Notes under the pieces: generated by a model
Database searches by the model: none
What the model saw: only the letters and a program-made list of their open reading frames with translations
What the model was told of the DNA's origin: nothing
In this document: positions 17,511-28,523 of the stretch, one piece after another
Numbering within the stretch: position 1 is the stretch's first letter
Layout: every line of letters starts with the position of its first letter
Source: Geomonas paludis
GTDB taxonomy: Bacteria; Desulfobacterota; Desulfuromonadia; Geobacterales; Geobacteraceae
Reading direction: 5' to 3'
NCBI RefSeq assembly: GCF_014193585.1
Contig: NZ_BLXY01000004.1
Coordinates: forward strand, 1 to 64,000
DNA length: 64,000 nucleotides
Program-made: the position numbers and the translations under genes

Positions 17511-19265
17511 ATGGGTGAAGAAAAACGTACGTTCAAGAAAAAAGATATGCCGATTAGGCGGTTACACGATAATGACGAGGAGCTGGACCAGGCAGAAATG
17601 GGTGGCGAGTTTGCTGACCTTTTCCAGGACAGTCTGAGGCAGCCGCAGAGCGGCGAAGTCGTCAAGGCGGTCGTGGTTCAGATCGAGCAGGACGTGGTGC
17701 TGGTTGACGTCGGCTACAAGTCCGAAGGCGCCATCCGCATCGCCGAGTTCATCGACGAGAACGGCGAACTGACCGTCAAGGTCGGTGACGAAGTCAACGT
17801 CTACTTCGAGCGCGGTGAGAACATCCGCGGCCACATGGTCCTTTCCAAGAAGAAGGCCGATTCCCAGGTCGCCTGGGAAGCCATCGCCGCAGCCGGCGAA
17901 GGCGGCGTCATCGAAGGCAAGATCACCGGCAAGGTGAAGGGCGGCATGACCGTCGACGTCGGCGTGGAAGCGTTCCTCCCGGCTTCGCAGGTCGACCTGC
18001 GCCCCGGCGGCAACATGGACCGCTTCGTCGGCCAGACCTACCAGTTCCGCATCCTCAAGCTGAACAGAAAGCGTGGCAACCTGGTGCTGTCCCGCCGCGT
18101 GCTGCTCGAGGAAGAGCGTGACAAGGCAAGGACCGAGACCCTGTCCACCCTGAAGGAAGGCGACGTCGTCAACGGCGTGGTGAAGAACATCGCCGAGTAC
18201 GGCGCGTTCGTCGACCTGGGCGGCGTGGACGGCCTGCTGCACGTCACCGACATGTCCTGGGGCCGCCTCGGCCACCCGTCCGAAATGGTCAAGGTGGGCG
18301 ACACCCTGAAGGTCATGGTGCTCAAGTACGACCGCGAGAAAGGGAAGATCTCCCTGGGCCTCAAGCAGACCGTGCCCGATCCGTGGCTCAACGTTGCCGA
18401 CCGTTACCAGGAAGGCGAGCGCGTGAGCGGCAAGGTGGTCAGCCTCACCGATTACGGCGCATTCATCTCCCTCGAGGACGGCATCGAAGGCCTGGTGCAT
18501 GTCTCCGAGATGTCCTGGACCCGTCGCGTGCGTCACCCGTCCGAAATCCTCAAGGTTGGTGAGGAAGTCGAGGCGGTGATCCTGGGCGTGGATCCGGGCA
18601 ACCGCAGGATCTCCCTGGGCCTCAAGCAGACCGAGGTCAACCCCTGGACCGTGATCGGCGAGCGTTATCCGGTCGGCACCAAGATCGAAGGACAGATCAA
18701 GAACATCACCGACTTCGGCGTCTTCATCGGCATCGAGGACGGCATCGACGGCCTGGTCCACGTCTCCGACATCTCCTGGACCCGCCGCGTGAAGCACCCG
18801 GGCGAGCTGTTCAGCAAGGGCCAGACCGTGCAGGCCGTTGTTCTCAACATCGACGTCGAGAACGAGCGTCTCTCCCTGGGCATCAAGCAGCTGGTTCCGG
18901 ATCCGTGGGAAGAGATCCCCAGGAAGTACAAGCCCGGCTCCAAGGTCAACGGCAAGGTGACCTCCGTGACCGACTTCGGCATCTTCGTCGAGATCGAGGA
19001 AGGGATCGAAGGTCTGATCCACGTCTCCGAGATTTCCTACGAGAAGGTCGCTTCCCCGAAGGACTTCGCCAACGTGGGCGACGAGCTCGAGGCGGTGGTC
19101 CTGAACGTGGACATGGTCGACAAGAAGATTGCCCTCTCCATCAAGGCGCTGCAGACCGCAATGGAGAAAGCCGAGATGGCTTCCTACATGGGTAGCCAGG
19201 GCGAGGCAACCTCCAGCTTCGGCGACCTCCTCAAGGAGAAGCTGAAGAAGAGCACTGAAGAATAA
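17511..19265 (+). CDS. rpsA: 30S ribosomal protein S1
   Basis: 584 aa. Six S1 RNA-binding domains lie at about residues 45-110, 128-195, 213-281, 298-368, 385-455 and 472-541; the last four share the GAFVDL / EGLVHVSEMSW / ISLGLKQ signature. S1 binds mRNA and delivers it to the small subunit. The first two domains are more diverged, as expected for ribosome anchoring. A GAGGGGG site precedes the ATG by 9 nt. ihfB follows after 54 bp, the usual order. Confidence 0.96.
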   Translation: MGEEKRTFKKKDMPIRRLHDNDEELDQAEMGGEFADLFQDSLRQPQSGEVVKAVVVQIEQDVVLVDVGYKSEGAIRIAEFIDENGELTVKVGDEVNVYFERGENIRGHMVLSKKKADSQVAWEAIAAAGEGGVIEGKITGKVKGGMTVDVGVEAFLPASQVDLRPGGNMDRFVGQTYQFRILKLNRKRGNLVLSRRVLLEEERDKARTETLSTLKEGDVVNGVVKNIAEYGAFVDLGGVDGLLHVTDMSWGRLGHPSEMVKVGDTLKVMVLKYDREKGKISLGLKQTVPDPWLNVADRYQEGERVSGKVVSLTDYGAFISLEDGIEGLVHVSEMSWTRRVRHPSEILKVGEEVEAVILGVDPGNRRISLGLKQTEVNPWTVIGERYPVGTKIEGQIKNITDFGVFIGIEDGIDGLVHVSDISWTRRVKHPGELFSKGQTVQAVVLNIDVENERLSLGIKQLVPDPWEEIPRKYKPGSKVNGKVTSVTDFGIFVEIEEGIEGLIHVSEISYEKVASPKDFANVGDELEAVVLNVDMVDKKIALSIKALQTAMEKAEMASYMGSQGEATSSFGDLLKEKLKKSTEE

Positions 19266-19319
19266 ACCAGTCACTTCGCCGACTGAGTAATCTTATAGAG
19301 TTCATATTGAGGTGTTTAA

Positions 19320-19601
19320 ATGACTAAGAGCGAACTGATCGACAAACTGGTTGAAGTACGCGGTGCTCTGACCCGCAAAGATTCCGAGGCGGTAGTCTCC
19401 ATGGTGTTCGACGCCATGAGCGAGGCTCTCACCAACGGCGACAAGGTCGAGATCCGCGGCTTTGGCAGCTTCACCATCCGTGACCGCGAACCGCGCGAGG
19501 CGAGGAACCCGAAGAGCGGTGAAATCGTCAGCATCCCGAGCAAGAAGACCCCGTTCTTCAAGACCGGTAAAGACCTGCGGGAGCGCGTGAACAACATCTA
19601 G
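19320..19601 (+). CDS. ihfB: Integration host factor subunit beta
   Basis: 93 aa. It is an HU/IHF-family DNA-bending protein: TKSELIDKLVE at the start, RGFGSFTIRDREPREARNPK for the beta-arm region and KDLRERVN at the end. The rpsA-ihfB linkage supports IHF-beta over HU. IHF bending assists sigma-54 promoters, of which several are predicted in this window. Confidence 0.9.
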   Translation: MTKSELIDKLVEVRGALTRKDSEAVVSMVFDAMSEALTNGDKVEIRGFGSFTIRDREPREARNPKSGEIVSIPSKKTPFFKTGKDLRERVNNI

Positions 19602-19622
19602 CAGCAGCAACCGACCGGATCG

Positions 19623-19709
19623 GCCCGGATGGCGGAATTGGTAGACGCAACGGACTTAAAATCCGTCGGCCTCACAGCCGTGCCGGTTCGACCCCGGCTC
19701 CGGGCACCA
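19623..19709 (+). tRNA. tRNA-Leu(UAA)
   Basis: 87 nt with encoded CCA. The acceptor stem GCCCGGA/TCCGGGC, the D-loop GGCGGAATTGGTAGACGC, the anticodon arm ACGGA-CTTAAAA-TCCGT with anticodon TAA at 19657-19659, a long variable arm (class II) and the GGTTCGACCCC T-arm are all present. Confidence 0.97.
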
Positions 19710-19723
19710 CGGTAAACCAACAA

Positions 19724-19756
19724 GAAGGGCTATGCTGACCGCATAGCCCTTTTTTC
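19724..19756 (+). terminator. Terminator after tRNA-Leu
   Basis: AGGGCTATGC pairs with GCATAGCCCT around a 5-nt loop and is followed by TTTTTTC. Confidence 0.9.
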
Positions 19757-19767
19757 TTTAAAGAGAA

Positions 19768-19876
19768 GAAGGGACTGGCTCCGTTAGGTGCCTGTCCCTC
19801 TGGCGGAACGCTCCTGTCCGCTCAGCCACCTTCTGGAAGCTAAGGGGACAGGCACCTGGCGGAGCCAGTCCCCTCC
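19768..19876. repeat. Repeat family A, copies 2 and 3 in inverted orientation
   Basis: GGGACTGGCTCCGTTAGGTG at 19771 and its counterpart GGGGACAGGCACCTGGCGGA at 19845 face each other across about 45 bp. Together they could form a long hairpin or two separate ones. No gene is present in this gap between tRNA-Leu and the next CDS. Confidence 0.75.
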
Positions 19877-19902
19877 ACCATTGGTAGGATGCACGAGCAG
19901 CT

Positions 19903-20520
19903 ATGGATAATGACGTGACGATGCTGGTGAAGGGATGTGACCCGGCCGGATGCCAAGGGCTTTGCTGCTATGACGGCGTCTACCTGCTGCCGGGAGAAGA
20001 CGAGCTGATCCGGGCCGTGGTGGGGCGCTACCCGGAGCACTTCGCGGGCCTTCCCGGCGAATATATCGTGGCAGGCTCGTGGCCCGATGGCACCCGGGGA
20101 GTAAAGACCGCGACCAGGCCCTTTGCCTTCACCACGGACGCCTTCCCGCCCCACTTCAACCACACCAGGTGCGTGTTCGCCACCAGCGACCACATGTGCC
20201 TCTTGCAGGGGCTCGCGGTGCACCTGGGCGTGCACAAGTGGACCTTCAAACCGACCGCCTGCTGGCTCTTTCCCCTGACCATAAAGGAAGGGGAACTGGC
20301 GCCGCCCCCGCTGCCGGGCGAGCCTGATCCGGATTACGTGGACGAGTCGTACCCCGGCTATGTGACCTTCGTGCCGTGCGGCACGTTCGCCCCCGACGGC
20401 AACCCCTGGCAACAGGCGTTCGCCGACGAGATCGCCTTCTTCGACGCGGTCGACCAACTCCCCCTCTGGGCCAACCGGGGCCTGCCGTTGGAGGAGATCA
20501 TCGAGCGCGCCAAGCCGTGA
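19903..20520 (+). CDS. YkgJ-like cysteine-cluster protein
   Basis: 205 aa. Clustered cysteines (CDPAGCQGLCC near residue 12, RCVF and MCLL near 90-100, TACWLFPL near 121, PCGTF near 160) resemble the YkgJ/DUF3109 families, which are thought to bind zinc or iron. No catalytic motif is evident and there is no signal peptide. The Shine-Dalgarno site is weak, so an alternative start is possible. It is followed 48 bp later by a small monooxygenase-like gene. Confidence 0.65.
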   Translation: MDNDVTMLVKGCDPAGCQGLCCYDGVYLLPGEDELIRAVVGRYPEHFAGLPGEYIVAGSWPDGTRGVKTATRPFAFTTDAFPPHFNHTRCVFATSDHMCLLQGLAVHLGVHKWTFKPTACWLFPLTIKEGELAPPPLPGEPDPDYVDESYPGYVTFVPCGTFAPDGNPWQQAFADEIAFFDAVDQLPLWANRGLPLEEIIERAKP

Positions 20521-20568
20521 CCACCCCGCAAGCTGCGCGGGATCTACATCCAGAACAAAGGGGACAAC

Positions 20569-20859
20569 ATGTCAAAAGTAACCATCGTGGCAAAACTGAC
20601 GGCAAAAAGTGGCTGCATCGAGGCGGTAAAAGCGGAAGTCATCAAGATGCTCGCCCCGACCCGGGAGGAGCAGGGATGCATCGAGTACCGCCTGCACCAG
20701 GACAATGCCGACCCGGCCGTCTTCGTGTTCTACGAGAACTGGAAGGACCAGACCGCTTTCGAGCAGCACATGGAGTCGGCCCATTTCAAGGCCTACGTTG
20801 CCGCCGTCGGCGACATGATCACCGACAAGACCGTCAACCGCATGACCGAAATAGTGTGA
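20569..20859 (+). CDS. Antibiotic-biosynthesis-monooxygenase (ABM) domain protein
   Basis: 96 aa. A single ferredoxin-like ABM fold: VTIVAKLTAKSG, EEQGCIEYRLHQD, FVFYENWKDQTAFEQHMES and HFKAY match the family closely. Such proteins are cofactor-free oxygenases (as in YgiN quinol oxidation) or binding proteins; the substrate cannot be told. AAAGGGG lies upstream, and a strong terminator follows. Confidence 0.85.
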   Translation: MSKVTIVAKLTAKSGCIEAVKAEVIKMLAPTREEQGCIEYRLHQDNADPAVFVFYENWKDQTAFEQHMESAHFKAYVAAVGDMITDKTVNRMTEIV

Positions 20860-20883
20860 GTTGGGGGAAATAGGGACAACAAA

Positions 20884-20915
20884 AAAGGCGTCTTCCTTTA
20901 CGGGGAGACGCCTTT
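20884..20915. terminator. Terminator between convergent genes
   Basis: AAAGGCGTCT pairs with AGACGCCTTT around a 12-nt loop; A-rich and T-rich flanks allow use in both directions between the ABM and flavin-binding genes. Confidence 0.8.
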
Positions 20916-20942
20916 CGTCATGGTCAGGTGAGAGTCCGACCG

Positions 20943-21365
20943 CTAGAGCTGAATGAACTCCTTGGGGTCGGTGTTGGTCGCCATGGTCCACACGGTGGCC
21001 GTTCCCTTCTTCAGCACGTACACGGCCAACTGCTCGTAGCCGACCCGGTCGATCCATGGCTTCAGGAAGTCGCGCTTGGCCACGATCTCCATTTTCAGGT
21101 CCAGATCTTCCAACGCTTCCACGGTGCCGGCGATCCTGACCTGGATCAGGTTCTCGAAGATGCCGTTGCTGAAACAGAGCTCGACCTTCGGGTTCTTGCT
21201 CAACTGGTGGTAAAGATCCTTGATCTTGCCGGTATTGAAGACGATGCCGTTCTCATCGGCCCTGTATAACAGCATGCCGCGCACGTGCGGCGTGTCGCCG
21301 TCGGCTGTCGCCATGTGGAATATGGGATTGGAATTGAGAAAGTCCAGGATCTCTTGCTTGTTCAT
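20943..21365 (-). CDS. Pyridoxamine 5'-phosphate oxidase-like flavin-binding protein
   Basis: 140 aa. The split-barrel PPOX fold is seen in ILDFLNSNPIFHMATADGD, VRGMLLYRADENGIVFNTG and KNPKVELCFSN. Members bind FMN or F420 and reduce varied substrates; this short form is like general-stress FMN-binding proteins. The ATG has GAAGGAG 7 nt upstream, and a TATAAT hexamer lies 54 nt upstream of the start. Confidence 0.85.
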   Translation of the reverse strand: MNKQEILDFLNSNPIFHMATADGDTPHVRGMLLYRADENGIVFNTGKIKDLYHQLSKNPKVELCFSNGIFENLIQVRIAGTVEALEDLDLKMEIVAKRDFLKPWIDRVGYEQLAVYVLKKGTATVWTMATNTDPKEFIQL

Positions 21366-21418
21366 ATAGTCGCTCCTTCGCTGCCCGGTGGTGTTCGCTG
21401 GTCATTTCGACATCGGAT

Positions 21419-21447
21419 ATTATACAACAAACCTCATTGCTGCAAGA
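21419..21447 (-). promoter_or_regulatory. Promoter of the PPOX-like gene
   Basis: On the minus strand a perfect TATAAT (21419-21424) is present. The -35 is unclear: TTGCAG at 15 bp or TCTTGC at 17 bp spacing. Confidence 0.45.
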
Positions 21448-21602
21448 GCATCGCTTTTTGTAGACGATTAACGTTTGCCAACAAAATATTTCACGGGCGG
21501 TAGTCAGGACGCGGCAATTCGGTAAAATGGTGGCCTGTAGCGGCTTTCCTGTAGGCACATGGTGCAATCGATCGCAGCACAGCGGTACAGGAGGTTACAG
21601 CA

Positions 21603-21962
21603 ATGAAAACAGCCATCGCTCTCCTTGCATTACTGTTTGCCCTGCCGGCTCACGCCATCGACAAGGACAAGATTTCCCATTTCAGCGGCGGCGCCGTCCT
21701 TGGCCTCGTCTCGGATACCGTCCTGTATCACGCCACGGACCTGGAACGGCCCAAGCGGATGGTCGCTGCCACGGCGCTCGCCATGATTCCCGGTTTCGCC
21801 ATCGAAGTGGCGGACGAGTTTACGGGAACCCACTTCGGTTGGTATGATCTACTTGCCGACGGTCTGGGGGCGGCGACCGGCATGGTGGCCGGTGAGCTCA
21901 TCAACGGAAAACTGTGGGTGAAGGCTTCCGCGCGCCAGGTGCAACTGACCGGACGCTGGTAA
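21603..21962 (+). CDS. Exported small membrane-associated protein (YfiM/DUF2279-like)
   Basis: 119 aa. A signal peptide (cleavage after AHA, residue 18) is followed by DKDKISHFSGGAVLG, a helix-rich middle and GWYDLLADGLGAATGMVAGE. The DK..HF...G and DLLADG-type motifs resemble YfiM-like periplasmic proteins; function unknown. AGGAGG lies 9 nt before the ATG. Confidence 0.65.
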   Translation: MKTAIALLALLFALPAHAIDKDKISHFSGGAVLGLVSDTVLYHATDLERPKRMVAATALAMIPGFAIEVADEFTGTHFGWYDLLADGLGAATGMVAGELINGKLWVKASARQVQLTGRW

Positions 21963-21978
21963 TTTCGGGGTGGGGACC

Positions 21979-22152
21979 ATGAAAGAAGAACGTGAAACGG
22001 ATCCCGCGGAACGCTGGGTGGCCACCTTCACCTGGGAAGACAGGCTCATCGCCAGGTTTTTCCCCCGCTTTTTCAAGCGCTACGCGCCTGAGGAGGTGCA
22101 GCGGCAGTGGGAGCTGCTCCTGGCCCGCAAGCAGGAGCGCCGCAACCGCTAG
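21979..22152 (+). CDS. Small hypothetical protein, 57 aa
   Basis: A short charged protein (WEDRLIARFFPRFFKRYAPE, ending RKQERRNR) beginning 16 bp after the previous stop. An in-frame GTG at 21970 would add three residues. Base use at third positions follows neighbouring genes. The hairpin at 22175-22206 ends this two-gene unit. It is not recognised. Confidence 0.55.
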   Translation: MKEERETDPAERWVATFTWEDRLIARFFPRFFKRYAPEEVQRQWELLLARKQERRNR

Positions 22153-22174
22153 GCGGTGCCCATCCGGCAACGAT

Positions 22175-22206
22175 AAAGGCCAGGCTGCAAGCGCAGTCTG
22201 GCCTTT
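22175..22206 (+). terminator. Hairpin terminator
   Basis: AAAGGCCAGGCTGC and GCAGTCTGGCCTTT pair with a 4-nt loop, between convergent genes. Flanking A and T runs suit both strands. Confidence 0.8.
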
Positions 22207-22239
22207 GACGTGAGCCGGCGTAATCCGCCTTGGCCGCGG

Positions 22240-22689
22240 TTATTTCTGCTCCTTCTGGTCCATATTCTCCTTCTTCTCTTTCTTGTCTTTCTTCTCCTTG
22301 GGCGGCGCGACTTCCAGTTCGTTGCTCACCTTCGCCTTGCCGACCACGGCGACTGCAGCCTTTTCCACCGTCTTCTTCTCGTCTTCGCTCTTGACCGGCC
22401 CTTTCAGGGTGACGTGCCCGTCCTTGGTGATGATCTTCACGTTGTGGGCCGTGATGGACAGGGACTTGTCTTTCACCACCGTGCGCCGGATCTCCCGGGT
22501 GATCTCCCGGTCGGTCTTGTTCTCCTTCTGCTGTTCGGCGGTGGCGCCCTTGTTCTCTTCCTTGTTCTTCCTGGTGTTGTCGGCCTTGGTGGTTTCGGCC
22601 TTGTCCTGGGTGGCATGCAGCAGGGGCGGTGTGCCTAGGGCGACGGCGGCAGACAGTGTGGCGGCGAGCAGAAGATTGATCGTTTTCAT
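22240..22689 (-). CDS. Periplasmic BON-domain protein
   Basis: 149 aa. A signal peptide (about 1-26) leads to a Lys/Glu-rich linker (27-62), one BON domain (about 63-130: DREITREIRRTVVKDKSLSI, ITKDGHVTLKGPVKSEDEKK) and a highly charged KKDKKEKKE tail. BON domains bind phospholipids, and OsmY-type proteins protect the envelope. AAGGAGGA lies 9 nt upstream of the ATG. It is divergent from the EF-G paralog. Confidence 0.85.
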   Translation of the reverse strand: MKTINLLLAATLSAAVALGTPPLLHATQDKAETTKADNTRKNKEENKGATAEQQKENKTDREITREIRRTVVKDKSLSITAHNVKIITKDGHVTLKGPVKSEDEKKTVEKAAVAVVGKAKVSNELEVAPPKEKKDKKEKKENMDQKEQK

Positions 22690-22910
22690 CGTGGTAGCTT
22701 CCTCCTTGATTGTGTTATTGAGGCAGATCTCGTGTTTTGAATTAGTAAAAACTAATGCATAGCATGCCGGATGTCAATGCGCAACCCACACAAAGCAACA
22801 GAAAGCTGCCGGCAGTACCTGGCATACCCTTTTTGACTTCTGCAGGAGGTCGGATATCATTGAGATTTTCGGGCCACTGTTCTACGACCACCGCCCAAAG
22901 GAGAACGACA

Positions 22911-24980
22911 ATTTCTGCCCTTGACGTTTCCCACATCCGAAACATAGGCATCATCTCCCATATCGATGCAGGTAAGACTACGGTCACTGAGCGGATACTC
23001 TTCTACAGCGGCGAGACGCACAAGATGGGCGAGGTGCACGACGGCCAGGCGGTCATGGACTGGATGCCGCAGGAACAGGAGCGCGGCATCACCATCACCG
23101 CCAGCGCGACCTCCTGCCGCTGGGGCGACAACCGGCTCAACCTGATCGACACCCCCGGCCACATCGACTTCACCATCGAGGTGGAGCGCAGCGTACGGGT
23201 CCTGGACGGAGCGGTGGCCATTTTCAGCGCCGTCGAGGGGGTGCAGCCCCAGAGCGAGCTGGTCTGGCGCCAGGCCGATCGCTACCGGGTGCCCAGGGTC
23301 TGCCTGATTAACAAGATGGACCGGATGGGGGCGGAGCACGGCCACGTGCTGGCGCACATGGCACAGCGCCTGGGGGCGCGGGCGGCCCTGCTGCAACTGC
23401 CGCTGGGGACGGAGGCCGCCTTCTCGGGGGTGATCGACCTGATCGGCGAAGAGTTGCTCACCTTCTCGGAGCAGGACCTGGGCAGGACGGTGCTGCGGGC
23501 GCCGGTCCCCGCCGAATACCGGGAAGCGCTACAACAGGCGCGCCTGGAGTTGACGGAGGTGGCCGCGGACTTCGACGACCAGGTAATGGCGGACTTCCTG
23601 GAGGGGCGCAAGGTGGCTGCGGCAGATCTGCACCGGGCCCTGCGCAAGGGAACGCTTACCTGCCAGATCTTTCCGGTGCTGCTGGGTTCGGCGCTGCGCA
23701 ACAAGGGGGTGCAGCCGGTCCTCGACGCGGTCTGCCTGTACCTGCCGTCCCCCCTCGACCTCCCGGCCATGGTGGGGAGGCGTCCCGGCAGCGGCGAGGC
23801 AGAGCGTTTTACCTGCGACCCGGACCAGCCCCTGCGCGCGCTGGCCTTCAAGGTGATGGCGGAGGAGGGGAGGCGTCTCACCTACCTGCGCATCTACTCC
23901 GGCAGGGTGAAAACCGGCGCTGCCCTGTTGAACGCTAGCCGCGGCGGCAACGAGCGGGTCAGGCACCTGTTCCGGATGCACGCGCACCGGCGGGAGGAGG
24001 TCGCCGAGGCGCTGGCGGGGGACATCGTGGCGGTGACCGGTTGCCAGTCGACCCTGACCGGCGATACCCTCTGCGACCCGGCCCATCCCCTGCTCCTGGA
24101 AGGGGTAAGCGTGCCCGAGCCGGTGGTGTCACTGGCCGTGGAGGCGAAAGGGGTGGAAGACCGGGCCCACCTGTTGGGGACGCTCGAGTTTTTCCAGTGG
24201 GAGGATCCGACCTTCCGCGTGCACGAGGACAAGGAGACCGGGCAGACCATCCTGACCGGGATGGGGGAGTTGCACCTGGAGATCGTCATCGACCGGCTCC
24301 GGCGCGAGTACGGGGTGCAGGTGAAGACGGGGCGGCCGCGGGTGGTCTATCGCGAGACGCTCAGGCGCGAGGTGACCCGGCGCGAGTTCTTCCAGGCCCT
24401 GGCCGACAAGCGCCCGGAGCCTGCCGAACTGTTGCTGCGCCTGACCCCGCTCCCGCGCGGCGCCGGCGTCAGGACCGTGCTGCCGGACCCGGCCCCGCCG
24501 GTCACGGCCGAACTGCTGGCCGCGGTGCAGCAGAGCCTGCTGGACGCCTGCAGCGGCGGCAGCCTCACCGGTTACGCCCTGACCGACCTGGAGGTGCGGG
24601 TGCTGGAGGTCCCGGTGGAGCCGGGTGCGCCGGCTCCGTCGGAGCTCGCCCTGCGCGGTGCGGCCCAGCGCGGCGTGGTGCTGGCGGCGCGCGAGGGGGC
24701 TCCCATGCTGCTGGAGCCGATCATGAAGCTGGAGCTGGAGGCGCCGACGGAGCACCTGGGCAAGGTGCTCGGGGGACTGCAGCAGAAACGGGGACGGGTG
24801 GAGGGGCTGGACCGGCGCGGAGAGCTGGAGCTGGTCAAGGCGACCGTGCCCCTGGCGGAGATGTTCGGCTACATGACCGAGCTGCGCAGCGCGAGCAAGG
24901 GGCGCGGCAGCTACACCATGGAGTTCCAGGGGTTCGAAGAGGCGCCGGCCGAGGTGCAGCAGCGCTTCGGGCTCGCATAG
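22911..24980 (+). CDS. fusA: Elongation factor G paralog, apparent ATT start
   Basis: 689 aa from ATT 22911. All GTPase motifs are present: SHIDAGKTT, the switch I RGITITASA, DTPGH and NKMD. Domains II to V follow with family-typical order (GMGELHLEI in III, PIMKLELEAPTEHLGKVLGG in V), but the sequence has many substitutions relative to housekeeping EF-G. It may act as a second translocase or in ribosome recycling. No ATG, GTG or TTG fits the normal EF-G N-terminus. AAGGAG at 22898-22903 is 7 nt before ATT, and starting there gives (M)SALDVSHIRNIG, the usual EF-G beginning. Alternatives are TTG 22860, preceded by AGGAGG with 10-nt spacing, and ATG 22755. Confidence 0.85.
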   Translation: MSALDVSHIRNIGIISHIDAGKTTVTERILFYSGETHKMGEVHDGQAVMDWMPQEQERGITITASATSCRWGDNRLNLIDTPGHIDFTIEVERSVRVLDGAVAIFSAVEGVQPQSELVWRQADRYRVPRVCLINKMDRMGAEHGHVLAHMAQRLGARAALLQLPLGTEAAFSGVIDLIGEELLTFSEQDLGRTVLRAPVPAEYREALQQARLELTEVAADFDDQVMADFLEGRKVAAADLHRALRKGTLTCQIFPVLLGSALRNKGVQPVLDAVCLYLPSPLDLPAMVGRRPGSGEAERFTCDPDQPLRALAFKVMAEEGRRLTYLRIYSGRVKTGAALLNASRGGNERVRHLFRMHAHRREEVAEALAGDIVAVTGCQSTLTGDTLCDPAHPLLLEGVSVPEPVVSLAVEAKGVEDRAHLLGTLEFFQWEDPTFRVHEDKETGQTILTGMGELHLEIVIDRLRREYGVQVKTGRPRVVYRETLRREVTRREFFQALADKRPEPAELLLRLTPLPRGAGVRTVLPDPAPPVTAELLAAVQQSLLDACSGGSLTGYALTDLEVRVLEVPVEPGAPAPSELALRGAAQRGVVLAAREGAPMLLEPIMKLELEAPTEHLGKVLGGLQQKRGRVEGLDRRGELELVKATVPLAEMFGYMTELRSASKGRGSYTMEFQGFEEAPAEVQQRFGLA

Positions 24981-24984
24981 CGAG

Positions 24985-25018
24985 AAGGGGACTGGCTCCG
25001 CAAGGTGCCTGTCCCCCT
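24985..25018. repeat. Repeat family A, copy 4
   Basis: GGGGACTGGCTCCGCAAGGT and GCCTGTCCCC form the familiar imperfect palindrome four bases after the EF-G stop, where it may act as a terminator. Confidence 0.75.
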
Positions 25019-25083
25019 CTGCCGCAGCGTTATCGGTGAACGTGCCAGCAGTACCAATGCCCGCAATTGCCCCCACCCCCTAG

Positions 25084-25108
25084 CCCCCTCCCGCGGGGGG
25101 GAGGGGGG
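25084..25108. repeat. GC-only hairpin near the end of the hybrid kinase gene
   Basis: CCCCCTCCC and GGGAGGGGG arms with almost no loop lie 28 bp past the kinase stop on the minus strand. It could stall polymerase but has no T-tract. Nothing else is seen between 25019 and 25135. Confidence 0.45.
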
Positions 25109-25135
25109 ACCCTTTGCTGCCCCTGTCCCCCTCCG

Positions 25136-27937
<2,802 letters not shown>

Positions 27938-28208
27938 CGGCATCTCTCCGCTTGTTGGTGTTGCCGGCGTGTGGTGGAAAGACAACAGTTAGGTTTATAT
28001 CAGAAAGTGTTGAATGTTCAATTGTGGGCCGATGTACCAAGGAAACAACTGGCAACCGCGATGACTACATCGCTGCGTGACTATGACAGTGCCTGCTGTC
28101 AAAGACTCGGCGCCACGCAACGGTTTTTTGTCCTGCTGTCGCTTTTGTTGCACCCATCTGCCAGTGTGAATGACGGTAAATCGTTGTGTTATGGCTTTGG
28201 TTGGATTA

Positions 28209-28237
28209 TTGCATACACATGTGGGCCTGCCTATACT
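28209..28237 (+). promoter_or_regulatory. Strong sigma-70 promoter
   Basis: TTGCAT and TATACT are spaced exactly 17 bp. Transcription would begin near 28244, just ahead of AAGGAG at 28245. It drives the small ORF and probably the DUF523 gene. The rest of the 27938-28208 gap shows no gene. Confidence 0.7.
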
Positions 28238-28257
28238 GTCTAAAAAGGAGCAACCCC

Positions 28258-28440
28258 GTGTTCTTGATGCTCAAACCGTCCCCCGACCGCAGGGAGAATC
28301 GCCATCCCAAGCAGCAGCCTCTGCTGGACCGTAACACCAACCACGTTGCCAGGCACGACCTGAGGATGCCGCTGCCTCCCCGACAGGTGCGGCTTTGCAT
28401 GGGCGAAGGTCTCTTCTGCCAGGAGGCGCCGCTGTTCTGA
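28258..28440 (+). CDS. Possible small protein, 60 aa, leader of the DUF523 gene
   Basis: A GTG start with AAGGAG 7 nt upstream, placed right behind a good promoter. The protein is Pro/Arg-rich (MFLMLKPSPDRRENRHPKQQ...) and not recognised. Its favourable start context supports translation, but its composition is not like a folded protein; it might be a leader peptide or chance. Confidence 0.35.
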   Translation: MFLMLKPSPDRRENRHPKQQPLLDRNTNHVARHDLRMPLPPRQVRLCMGEGLFCQEAPLF

Positions 28441-28523
28441 ACGCCCTTCCGCTGGCGCAGGGGCTGTTTTTCTGCCACAATGTCTCCCGCCCCCGGTGTA
28501 AAGGGGGACAGGGGAGGTTCTTC

